A stretch of 64,000 nt of DNA from Prevotellaceae bacterium HUN156 (GTDB taxonomy: Bacteria; Bacteroidota; Bacteroidia; Bacteroidales; Bacteroidaceae). The stretch's first letter is position 1. Each line of letters opens with the position of its first letter. Shown piece by piece: positions 53,318 through 62,646 of this stretch. Both the position numbers and the translations under genes were made by a program. Below the pieces are notes generated by a model. That model saw nothing but the letters and a program-made list of their open reading frames with translations. It had not been told where the DNA came from and made no database searches. The DNA lies in contig FPIT01000005.1 of NCBI GenBank assembly GCA_900119285.1, positions 124,001 through 188,000 on the forward strand, given 5' to 3'.

Positions 53318-53878
53318 ATGACTACAGAAACGGATATAAACCTCTTGCAGGGACTGAGGCAACAAAGTCCCAAGGCCCAGCAACAGCTGCTCGAGCGCTA
53401 TGGCAACGACGTGTATGCACAGGTGGCACGTCTCGTACCAGGCACCGAGAATGCTGAGGAGGTGTATCAGGATGTATTCATCAAGGTCTTTAATAATATA
53501 AAGAGGTATGATGCAGAGAAATCGGCGCTGAAGACTTGGATATCGCGCATAGCCTACAACGAGGCCATCAGCTACCTCAGACACAAAAAGCTGCCAACAA
53601 TATACTACGAAGACCACGAAGGGGGAGCGGAAAAGATATCGGAGGCAGAGGTGGAGACGACATTCGGAAGGCCTAACCCGGAAACAGTACAACTGATAAG
53701 GGCAGCACTGAAGCACCTACCACCCGACGAGAGAGCCATCATCACCATGTTCTACTATGAGGAGATGAGCCTGAAAGAAATAGCATACGTGACGGAGTCG
53801 ATACCTACTACGGTGGCTTCAAAACTGAGCAGAACGAGAAAAAAACTTTGTAAAATCATCAAAATGTTACAGTCATGA
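53318..53878 (+). CDS. ECF-type sigma factor
   Basis: 186 residues. Region 2: NAEEVYQDVFIKVFNNIKRY and KTWISRIAYNEAISYLR. Region 4: HLPPDERAIITMFYYEEMSLKEIAYVTESIPTTVASKLSRTRKKL. It overlaps the next gene by four bases (ATGA), which encodes a single-pass protein of anti-sigma form, so the pair is likely a membrane-controlled regulatory unit. Confidence 0.9.
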   Translation: MTTETDINLLQGLRQQSPKAQQQLLERYGNDVYAQVARLVPGTENAEEVYQDVFIKVFNNIKRYDAEKSALKTWISRIAYNEAISYLRHKKLPTIYYEDHEGGAEKISEAEVETTFGRPNPETVQLIRAALKHLPPDERAIITMFYYEEMSLKEIAYVTESIPTTVASKLSRTRKKLCKIIKMLQS

Positions 53879-54546
53879 ACGAGGACATACAGAATACTTT
53901 AAGACAGCAGGACACGAATCTTCGTGAGGCCATCCGCATGGAGGAGACGGAGCGTCCGCAGATGGCTGCCGACCTCAATGCACGACTGATGCAGCGCATG
54001 GAGCAGGCTAACGCCAAGAGCGCCAAACGAACACGACTGGTATGGCCATGGATAGCTGCAGCCTGCGTGGCTGGATTCATAGCGGTGTACCTGACACCAC
54101 CGAAGGAGATAGCGTCGCCCTCTACCCCACTCCAGACGGAAAGAGAGATAGCGGCACAAATCATAGAAAAGCCGAGCGTGGGGGAGGAAGTGAAAAAGGA
54201 AGCGGAAACGCCCGTCATAGCTCCCACCAACATGCAGCGCACCGTGGCAAAGGCACAGCCTAAGAAGGTAGAGCCCGCCTGCACAAAAGCAGAGGAGCCT
54301 ACTGCCAACACGGAGAAGCTGATGGCACAGGAGGTGGCGCCGACAGAGGCAAAGAAAGCCAAGAAGGAGGCTACCATCAACCTGACGGAGAGCGACATCC
54401 CCATCACTCGACCAGAGAACTATAAGTACACACCTGAGGAACTGGCTCTGCTGAAACAACAAGCGCACGAGGCCTACGTCAAATGGGTGGAACTGGAACT
54501 GGAAATAGCAAAAAACAATTTAGAACAAACAGCTCAAGCACATTGA
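53875..54546 (+). CDS. Single-pass membrane protein, putative anti-sigma factor
   Basis: 223 residues. An acidic cytoplasmic N-terminus (about 1-55) is followed by one transmembrane helix (LVWPWIAAACVAGFIAVYL, about 57-75) and a Lys/Glu/Ala-rich periplasmic stretch. The C-terminus (RPENYKYTPEELALLKQQAHEAYVKWVELEL) is helical. Architecture and coupling to the sigma gene suggest an anti-sigma factor. No zinc-finger HxxxCxxC motif is present, so this is inferred from context. Confidence 0.7.
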   Translation: MNEDIQNTLRQQDTNLREAIRMEETERPQMAADLNARLMQRMEQANAKSAKRTRLVWPWIAAACVAGFIAVYLTPPKEIASPSTPLQTEREIAAQIIEKPSVGEEVKKEAETPVIAPTNMQRTVAKAQPKKVEPACTKAEEPTANTEKLMAQEVAPTEAKKAKKEATINLTESDIPITRPENYKYTPEELALLKQQAHEAYVKWVELELEIAKNNLEQTAQAH

Positions 54547-54568
54547 ACATTGAACATTGAACATTGAA
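54541..54568 (+). repeat. Heptanucleotide array (CATTGAA)4
   Basis: Four perfect copies of CATTGAA overlapping the stop of the anti-sigma gene, and before the secreted-protein gene at 54661. Same unit as the array at 42969-43004. Confidence 0.7.
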
Positions 54569-54660
54569 CGCCGCGATTAAGCGAGAGCAGAGCCATGCTT
54601 GCATGAGCTATGCCGAGCGTGAGCGGTGTCGCTGAAAGCAACATTAAAAAAAAGAATAAT

Positions 54661-56085
54661 ATGAAACGTCTATTTATCATGCTGCTCATTGCTTGCAGCG
54701 CAATTACAACCATCAGTGCCCAGCAGAAGGGCAAACAGGACAACGTGCCTTATAACGTAAAGGCGCTGTTCCATAGCATTATCACTGCTTGGGGAGAACC
54801 TAATGATGTATATTCGGTGAACAAGAATCCTGAAACGAACCAGATAGAGTCGAGCGTTAGGATTACTACCTTTAGTGCTGACAACGACAAGTTTCCTCAC
54901 ATGGCAGGTAAAGTATATCTGAATACCAGTACCATCAGCGATGCCTTTAAGAAGGATGAGCCTAAGTCATACCAGATACTGCATATCACACCTGGCGACT
55001 TTAAGAAGTTCTCTCTAAAGGCCGTTAATGAGGACGGACAAAGCGAGACCTATCAAATCCGCAACAACGACAATGAGGAGATGTGGCTGATGTGCTGCAA
55101 GAATCCTCAGAATCCCAAACTGCGCGATGCCTACGCCATCAAATGGGTAATCACCAAGGAAGGTACAAAGGTGAACGGAGTGATTTATCAGATTACTTCG
55201 CTGCGTCCCGACAGATACGAAAAGCCTTTGGACTACTCTAAGAAGATGTTTAAGATAGTAGGTCGTGTGGGCGATGAGATTAAGGACTCACTCTACAATA
55301 TTTATATTGCTGACTCACGCGAGGCGCTCTATAATCTCAAAGATAACGAATATGTAGCTTGCGTGCCTGTAGTGAACAAGCGCTTTGAGTGGCAGACGGA
55401 ACTTGACAAGCCTTGTGTCGGTCGACTGCGCTGCATCTTCCCCGACGGTTCACTCTGCTCTGCATGGATTGACCTCGACTTTGTGCCTGGTGAAACCTAC
55501 AACATCACCGTACACAATGGATATTACGACGAGGATAAGGACTACGAGCGTCGTGTAGGAAAGAACTCTGGCAAGAGCCTACTTAAAAAGACGATTGAAA
55601 CAGTAGAGGTGGTGGATGATGATGAGTGGCATAAAGCCAATATTTTCGACGAAAAGCGTCAAAGTCAAATGGAGCAATGGAGAAAAGAGGAAGGGTTTAA
55701 ACTTGAGCCCAAGTTAATGAGTATCAAGATGAACATGGAACTGATTGAAGGCTCCTACAAGCAAATCGGTGAAGAGATGCGAGGTATGCGCGATTCCTAC
55801 AAAATCAGCACCATCTTCGAGACGATACTGAAGCAGAACAAGGAACTCGACAAGAAATACCAGAACATCATCAAGGCTGCCCAGGAACTCGAAATGCCAT
55901 ATGAAGAATATCCAAATATGTACAAGGGGATTCTACAATTCTTTACCAAGCAGAATGGAGAAATTGGTGAGTTCTTCAAGAGCTTCGGCTATGGCGAACA
56001 TTCTAAGCCTGCACGCAAACTGCAGGAGTATCTGACCAAGACGACGGAGAAGTATCTGAGCGAGATGACGAAGGCCATGGAATAA
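54661..56085 (+). CDS. Secreted protein with DUF4369-like domain and helical tail
   Basis: 474 residues from the ATG at 54661 (the longer frame reads non-signal sequence). Signal peptide MKRLFIMLLIACSAITTISAQ. Residues 25-190 form a beta domain of unknown type. About 205-300 resembles DUF4369 (FKIVGRVGDEIKDSLYNIYI...PGETYNITVHNGYY). The rest is coiled coil. Third gene after the sigma/anti-sigma pair, so it may be part of that stress response; function unknown. Confidence 0.7.
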   Translation: MKRLFIMLLIACSAITTISAQQKGKQDNVPYNVKALFHSIITAWGEPNDVYSVNKNPETNQIESSVRITTFSADNDKFPHMAGKVYLNTSTISDAFKKDEPKSYQILHITPGDFKKFSLKAVNEDGQSETYQIRNNDNEEMWLMCCKNPQNPKLRDAYAIKWVITKEGTKVNGVIYQITSLRPDRYEKPLDYSKKMFKIVGRVGDEIKDSLYNIYIADSREALYNLKDNEYVACVPVVNKRFEWQTELDKPCVGRLRCIFPDGSLCSAWIDLDFVPGETYNITVHNGYYDEDKDYERRVGKNSGKSLLKKTIETVEVVDDDEWHKANIFDEKRQSQMEQWRKEEGFKLEPKLMSIKMNMELIEGSYKQIGEEMRGMRDSYKISTIFETILKQNKELDKKYQNIIKAAQELEMPYEEYPNMYKGILQFFTKQNGEIGEFFKSFGYGEHSKPARKLQEYLTKTTEKYLSEMTKAME

Positions 56086-56119
56086 TGGTAATACCTATCA
56101 GAATAAATCATACATAAAG

Positions 56120-56159
56120 AAAACAGCTCTTACGATGATGGTAAGGGCTGTTTCTTTTT
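56120..56159 (+). terminator. Bidirectional terminator
   Basis: AAACAGCTCTTAC (56121-56133) pairs with GTAAGGGCTGTTT (56141-56153), followed by CTTTTT. It serves the secreted-protein gene and, on the other strand, the barrel gene ending at 56180. Confidence 0.85.
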
Positions 56160-56179
56160 ATCTAGTATAGTTTGTATAA

Positions 56180-58369
56180 TTACATGCGAGCTTTCTGCTT
56201 CTCACCAGCACCAGAGCCACGATACTTAGAACGGGCCTCATTGAACTTCCAAGTGAGGTTGAGGGAGAAGGTGCGACGAGCAGGATTGAAGGCTGTCAAC
56301 TCACGAGCACCATAAATCAGGACGTCGGTCTTGTCGGTATTGAAGATGTCGCTGCAACGCAGGTCGGCAGTAAAGGTGCCCAAGGTGCGCAGGTTGAAGT
56401 CGCGCTGCACGCCCAAAGAGGTATTAAAGCGCTGGGCAAGGACACGATAGTTGTTGTAGTCGCCCTTGCAAGCCCACTGCATATTGGCATTGACACGGAA
56501 GCCCTTAGGCAATACGAGCGTATTCTGCCATACCAGTGTAAGATAGGGTCTGTTAAGAGTAGTTATTGAACCATCAGCACAAAGCGACTTATAATTCTGG
56601 AACACGGCATAGGCATACCACGCAGGATGCCAAGATGCCTTATTGATATTGATGGTAGGAGCAGCAGAGAGGCTCAGACTCAACTGGTTGTAGTCTTCAC
56701 GACTATTGATGGGGCGCACAAGACATACCAAAGGATCGGCAGAACCAGGATAGGGCTCACTGGACATTGTCTCAGAGTCCTTCACACGAGCATAATTAAC
56801 AGTGAAGGTCATCCACTGATAGGCAGCATTCAGCACCAGACTATGGGTATAGGTGGGGCGCAGATAGGGGTTACCACTCTGATAGGCATAGCGATTGAGA
56901 TAGATGGTAGAGCTGGTAAGATTGCTATAGTTGGGGCGCTGGATGTCACGACGATAAGACAGCGAGAGTTGCACCTTGCCTACAGGAGCAGAGATAACAG
57001 CTGTGGGGAACCAGTCGCCATAGTTGCGACATACCTCATCCTCGCGAACACCGAAATTGAAGTAATCGTTCTTCAAGTGTTCATAGCGAAGTCCAATCTG
57101 GGCAAACACTCTGCCAAAGGCGCGACCATACTCAGCAAAGGCAGCAGCAGAGGTCTCGTTAATCTCGGTATCGGTAGCCTTGACAGGTACTTCATCGGTA
57201 GCCATAAAGGAGTAAGCATCGGTGCGATGGTTGTGAGAATACTCACCACCCACAGAGAGGTTACCATTCCAGATAGGATAGCTCAATATCAGCTTAGAAG
57301 CCCAGAAGTTGTTGGAGCTATTGGTGTTGCTCTCGATAGTACGAACAGCGCCAACGGTAGTGCCATTCATAGGCGTCATCGTCTCCTTGGTGTTGCCGGG
57401 AGTCTTGGTATTATCGAAGAGACCATCGACATTGAAATCGACATTGATATGGCCTACCTTACCATTATAATAGGCATTGAAGATGTGCTTGTGGAAGCTG
57501 TCTTTCTGCCAGATACGGCTCTCAGAGCGCTCGGTATAGGTGCCATTCTCGAAGATGTCGGTATCGAAGCAACTGTTCATCTCACCACTGGGATGACGAT
57601 CGTACTTATAGAAAGCACCAAAGCTGTGGTTATCATCGAGCATATAGTTAATCTGCAACTGGGGTGACAAGCCTTTCCATACCTGCTTGGTATCCTGCTT
57701 AGTCCATCCCTCACACAGGTCGGGACCTACATAGTAGAGCATGTGGTCTTCTTGCAATGACTTGCTATGGCCATAGCGACCAGCCCAGAAAGAGGCGGTA
57801 ACATCAAGACCACCAGTACGGTAGTTGACATCGAGATTATTAGTGAGTGTATGACCGTATTGATAAAGTGCATCGGCACTTTCTTGAAAGCTGATGCCCT
57901 CACCTTGTGTCTTCTTCAGCTTGATACGTACTACAGCCTTGGTAGAGGCAGCATAGCGGGCACCGGGATTCTGCACCACATCAACATACTGAATCTGGTC
58001 GGAGCGCAAGCGTGAGAGTTCGCTGGCATCTAACATCTTGCGACCATTGATATACACCTCAGCAGCGCCACGACCTAATACCTCTACGCCACCATCACGC
58101 TCAGCCTTCAGAGAGGGGATACGTGAGAGGGCATCATTGGCAGAACCTGACTTTTCGAGAATAGAACCAGCCACCGTGGTACGCATAGCGTCACCCTTGG
58201 CACGTGTCTTAGGCATAGCACTCTTCACAACAACCTCGTCGAGCTGCTGTGTCTGATTATACCACTTGGTAGAGTCTGTGGAAAGACTGTCGGTTGATTC
58301 GGCATGCATTGCCGTTGTCATCATCATGGCTACTGTTAGGGTTGCCATCCGAGAATACATCTTTTTCAT
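56180..58369 (-). CDS. Outer-membrane beta-barrel receptor, second OMP_b-brl_3 paralogue
   Basis: 729 residues from MKKMYSRMATL (58369). The upstream extension lacks signal character. Signal peptide to MHAES, plug-like region with LDEVVVKSAMPKTRAKGDAM, AAEVYINGRKMLDASELSRLR and VQNPGARYAASTKAVVRIKLKK, closely paralleling the protein at 31.2 kb. The C-terminus has the same kind of basic tail (EARSKYRGSGAGEKQKARM). Ligand unknown. Controlled by promoter 4 with the repeated direct-repeat site. Confidence 0.88.
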   Translation of the reverse strand: MKKMYSRMATLTVAMMMTTAMHAESTDSLSTDSTKWYNQTQQLDEVVVKSAMPKTRAKGDAMRTTVAGSILEKSGSANDALSRIPSLKAERDGGVEVLGRGAAEVYINGRKMLDASELSRLRSDQIQYVDVVQNPGARYAASTKAVVRIKLKKTQGEGISFQESADALYQYGHTLTNNLDVNYRTGGLDVTASFWAGRYGHSKSLQEDHMLYYVGPDLCEGWTKQDTKQVWKGLSPQLQINYMLDDNHSFGAFYKYDRHPSGEMNSCFDTDIFENGTYTERSESRIWQKDSFHKHIFNAYYNGKVGHINVDFNVDGLFDNTKTPGNTKETMTPMNGTTVGAVRTIESNTNSSNNFWASKLILSYPIWNGNLSVGGEYSHNHRTDAYSFMATDEVPVKATDTEINETSAAAFAEYGRAFGRVFAQIGLRYEHLKNDYFNFGVREDEVCRNYGDWFPTAVISAPVGKVQLSLSYRRDIQRPNYSNLTSSTIYLNRYAYQSGNPYLRPTYTHSLVLNAAYQWMTFTVNYARVKDSETMSSEPYPGSADPLVCLVRPINSREDYNQLSLSLSAAPTININKASWHPAWYAYAVFQNYKSLCADGSITTLNRPYLTLVWQNTLVLPKGFRVNANMQWACKGDYNNYRVLAQRFNTSLGVQRDFNLRTLGTFTADLRCSDIFNTDKTDVLIYGARELTAFNPARRTFSLNLTWKFNEARSKYRGSGAGEKQKARM

Positions 58370-58452
58370 GTTTTTGTTTATTTGTTGGTTTTTTGAATGT
58401 GATTTGCTCGTTAGATGCAATTCATTTGTGATTTATTACACATTTGACGGCG

Positions 58453-58515
58453 CAAAATTACATTTAGTTGCAAAAAACTACAAAAATCTGGGATATTCTG
58501 CTCGATTCTGTGACG
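58453..58515 (-). promoter_or_regulatory. Promoter 4 with 20-bp-period direct repeat (second barrel gene)
   Basis: Minus-strand TTTG (58484-58481), exactly 20 bp, TAATTTTG (58460-58453). Direct repeat TCTGGGATA (58487-58495) and TCTGTGACG (58507-58515), period 20. The -7 box is identical to promoter 1. Confidence 0.75.
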
Positions 58516-58523
58516 AACGGAAA

Positions 58524-58550
58524 TAAAAAAAAGGAGTGTGTAACTCCTTT
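58524..58550 (-). terminator. Terminator of the CLC-channel operon
   Basis: AAAGGAGT (58530-58537) pairs with ACTCCTTT (58543-58550); on the minus strand a T8 run follows. It lies just past the CLC stop and only 9 bases from the regulatory repeat of promoter 4. Confidence 0.85.
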
Positions 58551-58556
58551 ATATAC

Positions 58557-60362
58557 TTAGTCTTGGCTCATGTCGTGTACCATCTTACGGTACATATCAT
58601 ACATACGCTTGCGAGAGATATAGCCCTTGAGATGATATTCTGCATCAAGCACAGGCAACCAGTCGGCCTGCGTACGCTCAAAGGTCTTCATCACCTCAGT
58701 CATCGGGGTGCCATCATTGAGCACAGCAGCGGGCTCAGCCATCAACTGGCGGGCCTTGAAATGATGATATAGTTCGGTGCGGAACATGACATGGCGAATC
58801 TTCATCAGATTGATTTCACCCAACAAGGCTCCTGCGGCATCGGTCACTGGGAGAACACTGCTATGCGAACGACTGATGCGGTGAACCATCTGGCCTAACT
58901 CCATATCGGGATCAACAGACTGGTAGTCTCGGTCAACCACCGAGTCAAGACTCATCAGCGTTAATACAGCATGGTCGGTATGATGGGTAACAAGACGACC
59001 TTGACGAGCCAAACGCATACCATAGATGCTATGAGGCTCGAAGATGATAATGGTGAGATAGGCAGATACAGAGACAATCATCAACGGCATAAACAGGTTA
59101 TAGCCACTGGTAATCTCGGCAATCAGGAAGATACCCGTTAGCGGAGCATGCATCACACCCGACATGACACCTGCCATACCCAGCAGGGCAAAGTTCTTCT
59201 CAGGTACATAGACACCTATCTGATGAATATTCCACAAGCGAGAGAAGAGGAAGCCCGTGAAGCAGCCGATAAACAGAGAGGGGGCGAAGGTACCACCACA
59301 ACCACCACCGCCATTGGTAGCAGAGGTGGCAAAGACCTTAGTCAATAGTACCAAGGCGAGATAAAGGATGATATACTCGCTATGTCCATAGAACAATGAG
59401 CCACCCAGAATCTGATTCCAATCGGCCTCGGTCTTACCATTGAGCAAGAGGTTGATGCTGCCATAGCCCTCACCATAGAGGGAGGGGAAGAGGAAGATGA
59501 GGGTGCTCAGTATCAGACCACCAATGAGGAGCTTGACATAGGGCTTGTCCTTGAAACGGGCAAAGAGATTCTCACAGGCAGTCATCGTGCGGATGAAGTA
59601 GAGACTAACCAATCCACAGGTGATACCCAACAGGATGGATGCAGGCACACGCTCTATCGTCCAATCGCTATCAAGGTGGAAAGAGAAGAGCACGGCATTA
59701 CCACTGAAGAGATAGGTAAAGCATGTAGCTGTTACGCACGACACCAAGATAGGTAACAATGACGACATGGTCATATCAATCATCAGCACCTCCAAGGTGA
59801 ACACCAGTCCGGCAATAGGTGCCTTAAAGATACCAGCAATAGCACCGGCAGCACCACAGCCTACAAGCGTCATCAGCGTCTTATTGTCTAACTTGAATAG
59901 TTGTCCGAGGTTAGAACCAATGGCAGAGCCGGTCAATACGATAGGAGCCTCAGCACCCACCGAACCACCAAAGCCAATGGTGATGGCAGAGGCTATGACA
60001 CTGGACCACGTGTTATGCGCCTTTAGGCGAGAACGATTAGACGAGATGGCATAAAGGATGCGCGTAATACCATGCGAGATATTGTCTCTGACAACATAAC
60101 GAACAAAAAGAGAAGTGAGATAGATACCAACAACGGGATATACCAAGTAGAGCCAGTTGTAGGTGTCGGCATGGAAGCGACCTGTAAGCAGGGCTACCAC
60201 GGTATTGATAAGACTATGCAACACGAAGGCAGCTACTGCCGACAACAAGCCCACAAGGAACGCCAAGATGAGTAAGAACATCTTGTCGCTGACATTCTGG
60301 ACGCGCCACTCATGCAGTCGCTGCAACCAGGTAGGTTTTGCTATCGTCTCCGTATTTTCCAT
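58557..60362 (-). CDS. CLC-family chloride channel/transporter with CBS domains
   Basis: 601 residues. Eighteen-helix-size CLC core (about 20-430) with GFGGSVGAEAPIVLTG (the gating-glutamate motif) and GGGCGGTFAPSLFIG (the GxFxP filter). The usual GSGIP motif is not evident. Two CBS domains follow (about 450-600), normally nucleotide sensors. Whether it is a channel or Cl/H antiporter cannot be decided. Last gene of the operon from 64 kb downward. Confidence 0.92.
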   Translation of the reverse strand: MENTETIAKPTWLQRLHEWRVQNVSDKMFLLILAFLVGLLSAVAAFVLHSLINTVVALLTGRFHADTYNWLYLVYPVVGIYLTSLFVRYVVRDNISHGITRILYAISSNRSRLKAHNTWSSVIASAITIGFGGSVGAEAPIVLTGSAIGSNLGQLFKLDNKTLMTLVGCGAAGAIAGIFKAPIAGLVFTLEVLMIDMTMSSLLPILVSCVTATCFTYLFSGNAVLFSFHLDSDWTIERVPASILLGITCGLVSLYFIRTMTACENLFARFKDKPYVKLLIGGLILSTLIFLFPSLYGEGYGSINLLLNGKTEADWNQILGGSLFYGHSEYIILYLALVLLTKVFATSATNGGGGCGGTFAPSLFIGCFTGFLFSRLWNIHQIGVYVPEKNFALLGMAGVMSGVMHAPLTGIFLIAEITSGYNLFMPLMIVSVSAYLTIIIFEPHSIYGMRLARQGRLVTHHTDHAVLTLMSLDSVVDRDYQSVDPDMELGQMVHRISRSHSSVLPVTDAAGALLGEINLMKIRHVMFRTELYHHFKARQLMAEPAAVLNDGTPMTEVMKTFERTQADWLPVLDAEYHLKGYISRKRMYDMYRKMVHDMSQD

Positions 60363-60391
60363 TTTACTTTTCTCTCGTTTTTCTTGTTTGT

Positions 60392-60454
60392 CCCCCGTTC
60401 CCGCTGGAGCCCCGTTCCCGCTGGTGCTCCCGTTCCCGCTGTTTCTACAGCGGG
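60392..60454 (+). repeat. Short tandem repeats and hairpin between CLC and tsaC genes
   Basis: Three units of about 17 bp (CCCGTTCCCGCTGG-type, 60393-60441). The last runs into a perfect 8-bp hairpin CCCGCTGT-TTCT-ACAGCGGG (60435-60454), just past the tsaC-like stop. Confidence 0.65.
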
Positions 60455-60457
60455 TCT

Positions 60458-61054
60458 TTAGCTTCTGATAATCGTTACCTCGCCATCTTCACGCAGGCGG
60501 ATGATGCAGCTGGGCTGATGAGGTTGATGCTCCTGACGACGCGACCAGCATACATAATCTACGGCCTCTAACAGCTCAGGAGCGATATCGCAATAGTTCT
60601 GAGCAGCAGGCTGACCACTGATATTAGCAGAGGTAGAGACTAAGGCCTTCTGAAAGCGATAGCACAACTCCTTAGAGAATGGCTCCTGAGTGATACGCAG
60701 AGCGATAGAACCATCTTCGGCGATGAGGTTGGGTGCCAAGTTGATGGCGCCATCGAGAATCAGGGTGGTAGGTTTTGTTCCCGATGGTTCTCCATCGGGT
60801 CCCTGTAGGCTATCAATCAACTGCCAAGCCACATCGGGCACATTGCGCACATAGCGCTGCATACGAGCATCGCTATCTACCAAACAAATCAGCGCCTTAG
60901 AATCGTCGCGCTGCTTAATCTCATATACTCTCTTTACAGCCTCAGCATTGGTGGCATCGCATCCGATGCCCCAAACGGTATCTGTAGGATAGAGTATCAC
61001 TCCACCCTTGCGCAGTACCTCTACTGCATTCTTAATATCTTGCTCTCTAGTCAT
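60458..61054 (-). CDS. L-threonylcarbamoyladenylate synthase (TsaC/Sua5/YrdC family)
   Basis: 198 residues, YrdC fold. Makes threonylcarbamoyl-AMP for the t6A modification of ANN-decoding tRNAs. Motifs: GGVILYPTDTVWGIGCDATN, KQRDDSKALICLV, and the SIALRIT... STSANISGQPA nucleotide site. Lacks the Sua5 C-terminal domain, so the short YrdC/TsaC type. The ATG shares one base with the prfC stop (TAATG), implying coupling. Confidence 0.9.
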   Translation of the reverse strand: MTREQDIKNAVEVLRKGGVILYPTDTVWGIGCDATNAEAVKRVYEIKQRDDSKALICLVDSDARMQRYVRNVPDVAWQLIDSLQGPDGEPSGTKPTTLILDGAINLAPNLIAEDGSIALRITQEPFSKELCYRFQKALVSTSANISGQPAAQNYCDIAPELLEAVDYVCWSRRQEHQPHQPSCIIRLREDGEVTIIRS

Positions 61055-62640
61055 TAGAACTCACTGGTGAAATGGAACTTAATATGCTTGAAATCTTCTT
61101 GTGCCATACTCAACACATAGCCTGAGTCGGCAAGGAACACATCGCGGCCTTCCTTGTCCTTAGCCATATACTGGTATTTGCGCTTCTTGAAGTTATCTAA
61201 CTCGGCAGCATCGTCGCTCTCTATCCAACAAGCCTTATAGAGGTGGACAGGTTCCCAACGACACTTGGCATTATACTCGTTCTCCAGACGATACTGGATA
61301 ACCTCAAACTGCAACTGACCTACCGTACCGATAATCTTACGACCATTGAACTGGTTGACAAAGAGCTGTGCCACACCTTCGTCCATCAACTGGTCGATAC
61401 CCTTCTGCAACTGCTTAGCCTTCATGGGGTCATCGTTCTCGATATACTTAAATAGCTCAGGAGAGAAAGAAGGCAGTCCACGGAAATGCAACTGCTCGCC
61501 CTCGGTCAGCGTATCACCAATCTTAAAGATACCATTATCGGGCAGACCTACGATATCGCCTGGCCAAGCCTCATCAATGGTTGACTTGCGCTGTGCCATG
61601 AACTGGGTAGGACTAGAGAAGCGCAACGACTTGCCCTGACGCACATGCAGATAGGGCTGATTGCGCTGGAACTTACCACTACATACCTTACAGAAGGCAA
61701 TACATGAGCGGTGGTTGGGGTCGATATTGGCAGTAATCTTAAAGATGAAGCCAGTGAATTTAGGTTCATCGGGCTGCACCATACGTTCCTCAGCCTTGGT
61801 GGGCTTGGGAGAGGGAGCTATCTCTACGAAACAGTTGAGCAACTCCTGAACACCAAAGTTGTTCAAGGCAGAACCGAAGAAGACGGGAGCCACCTCGGCA
61901 GAGCGATAGGTCTCTACATCAAACTCAGGATATACGCCATCTACCAGTTCCAAGTCTTCGCGGAGCTTAGCAGCATCGGTTTCGCCTACACGAGCATCGA
62001 GCTCGGCGGAATCGAGCTCAACTTCTACCTTCTCGGTGACGCGCTGCTTATCAGGCGTAAAGAGGTCGAGCTTATTCTCATAGATATTATATACGCCCTT
62101 GAACTTAGCACCCTGATTGATAGGCCAGCTCAGCGGACGAACCTTAATTTCCAACTCCTGTTCGAGTTCATCCAGCAAATCGAAAGGATCACGACCTTCA
62201 CGGTCCATCTTATTGATAAAGATGATAACAGGGGTATTGCGCATACGGCAAACAGACATCAGCTTACGAGTCTGTGCCTCCACACCCTTGGCACCATCGA
62301 CCACGATAATGGCAGAGTCGACAGCAGTCAGCGTGCGATAGGTATCCTCAGCAAAGTCTTGGTGACCTGGGGTATCGAGGATGTTTACCTTATACTCTAC
62401 ATTAGAGCCATCGGGGGTATAGTCAAACTCCATCACCGAGGTAGATACCGAGATACCACGCTGTTTCTCAATATCCATCCAGTCGGAAGTGGCAGTCTTC
62501 TTAATCTTATTATTCTTCACGGCACCAGCCACCTGTATCTGTCCACCAAACAACAGGAACTTCTCAGTCAGAGTGGTCTTACCGGCGTCTGGGTGCGAAA
62601 TAATCGCAAATGTTCTTCTACGTTCTATCTCCTGATTCAT
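61054..62640 (-). CDS. prfC: Peptide chain release factor 3
   Basis: 528 residues from the ATG at 62640. GTPase that removes RF1/RF2 from the ribosome after termination. G1 [14 protein letters not shown]2 region with RGISVS, G3 [13 protein letters not shown]4 NKMDREG; C-terminal domains II and III follow. Full length. Six bases separate its start from the rmlD stop. Confidence 0.96.
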   Translation of the reverse strand: MNQEIERRRTFAIISHPDAGKTTLTEKFLLFGGQIQVAGAVKNNKIKKTATSDWMDIEKQRGISVSTSVMEFDYTPDGSNVEYKVNILDTPGHQDFAEDTYRTLTAVDSAIIVVDGAKGVEAQTRKLMSVCRMRNTPVIIFINKMDREGRDPFDLLDELEQELEIKVRPLSWPINQGAKFKGVYNIYENKLDLFTPDKQRVTEKVEVELDSAELDARVGETDAAKLREDLELVDGVYPEFDVETYRSAEVAPVFFGSALNNFGVQELLNCFVEIAPSPKPTKAEERMVQPDEPKFTGFIFKITANIDPNHRSCIAFCKVCSGKFQRNQPYLHVRQGKSLRFSSPTQFMAQRKSTIDEAWPGDIVGLPDNGIFKIGDTLTEGEQLHFRGLPSFSPELFKYIENDDPMKAKQLQKGIDQLMDEGVAQLFVNQFNGRKIIGTVGQLQFEVIQYRLENEYNAKCRWEPVHLYKACWIESDDAAELDNFKKRKYQYMAKDKEGRDVFLADSGYVLSMAQEDFKHIKFHFTSEF

Positions 62641-62646
62641 CAATCT

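Noticed and set aside
56627..57667. 346-codon plus-strand frame opposite the second barrel gene
   Set aside because: Codon mirror of a real coding sequence; Ile/Gly/Thr-biased translation with no family features.
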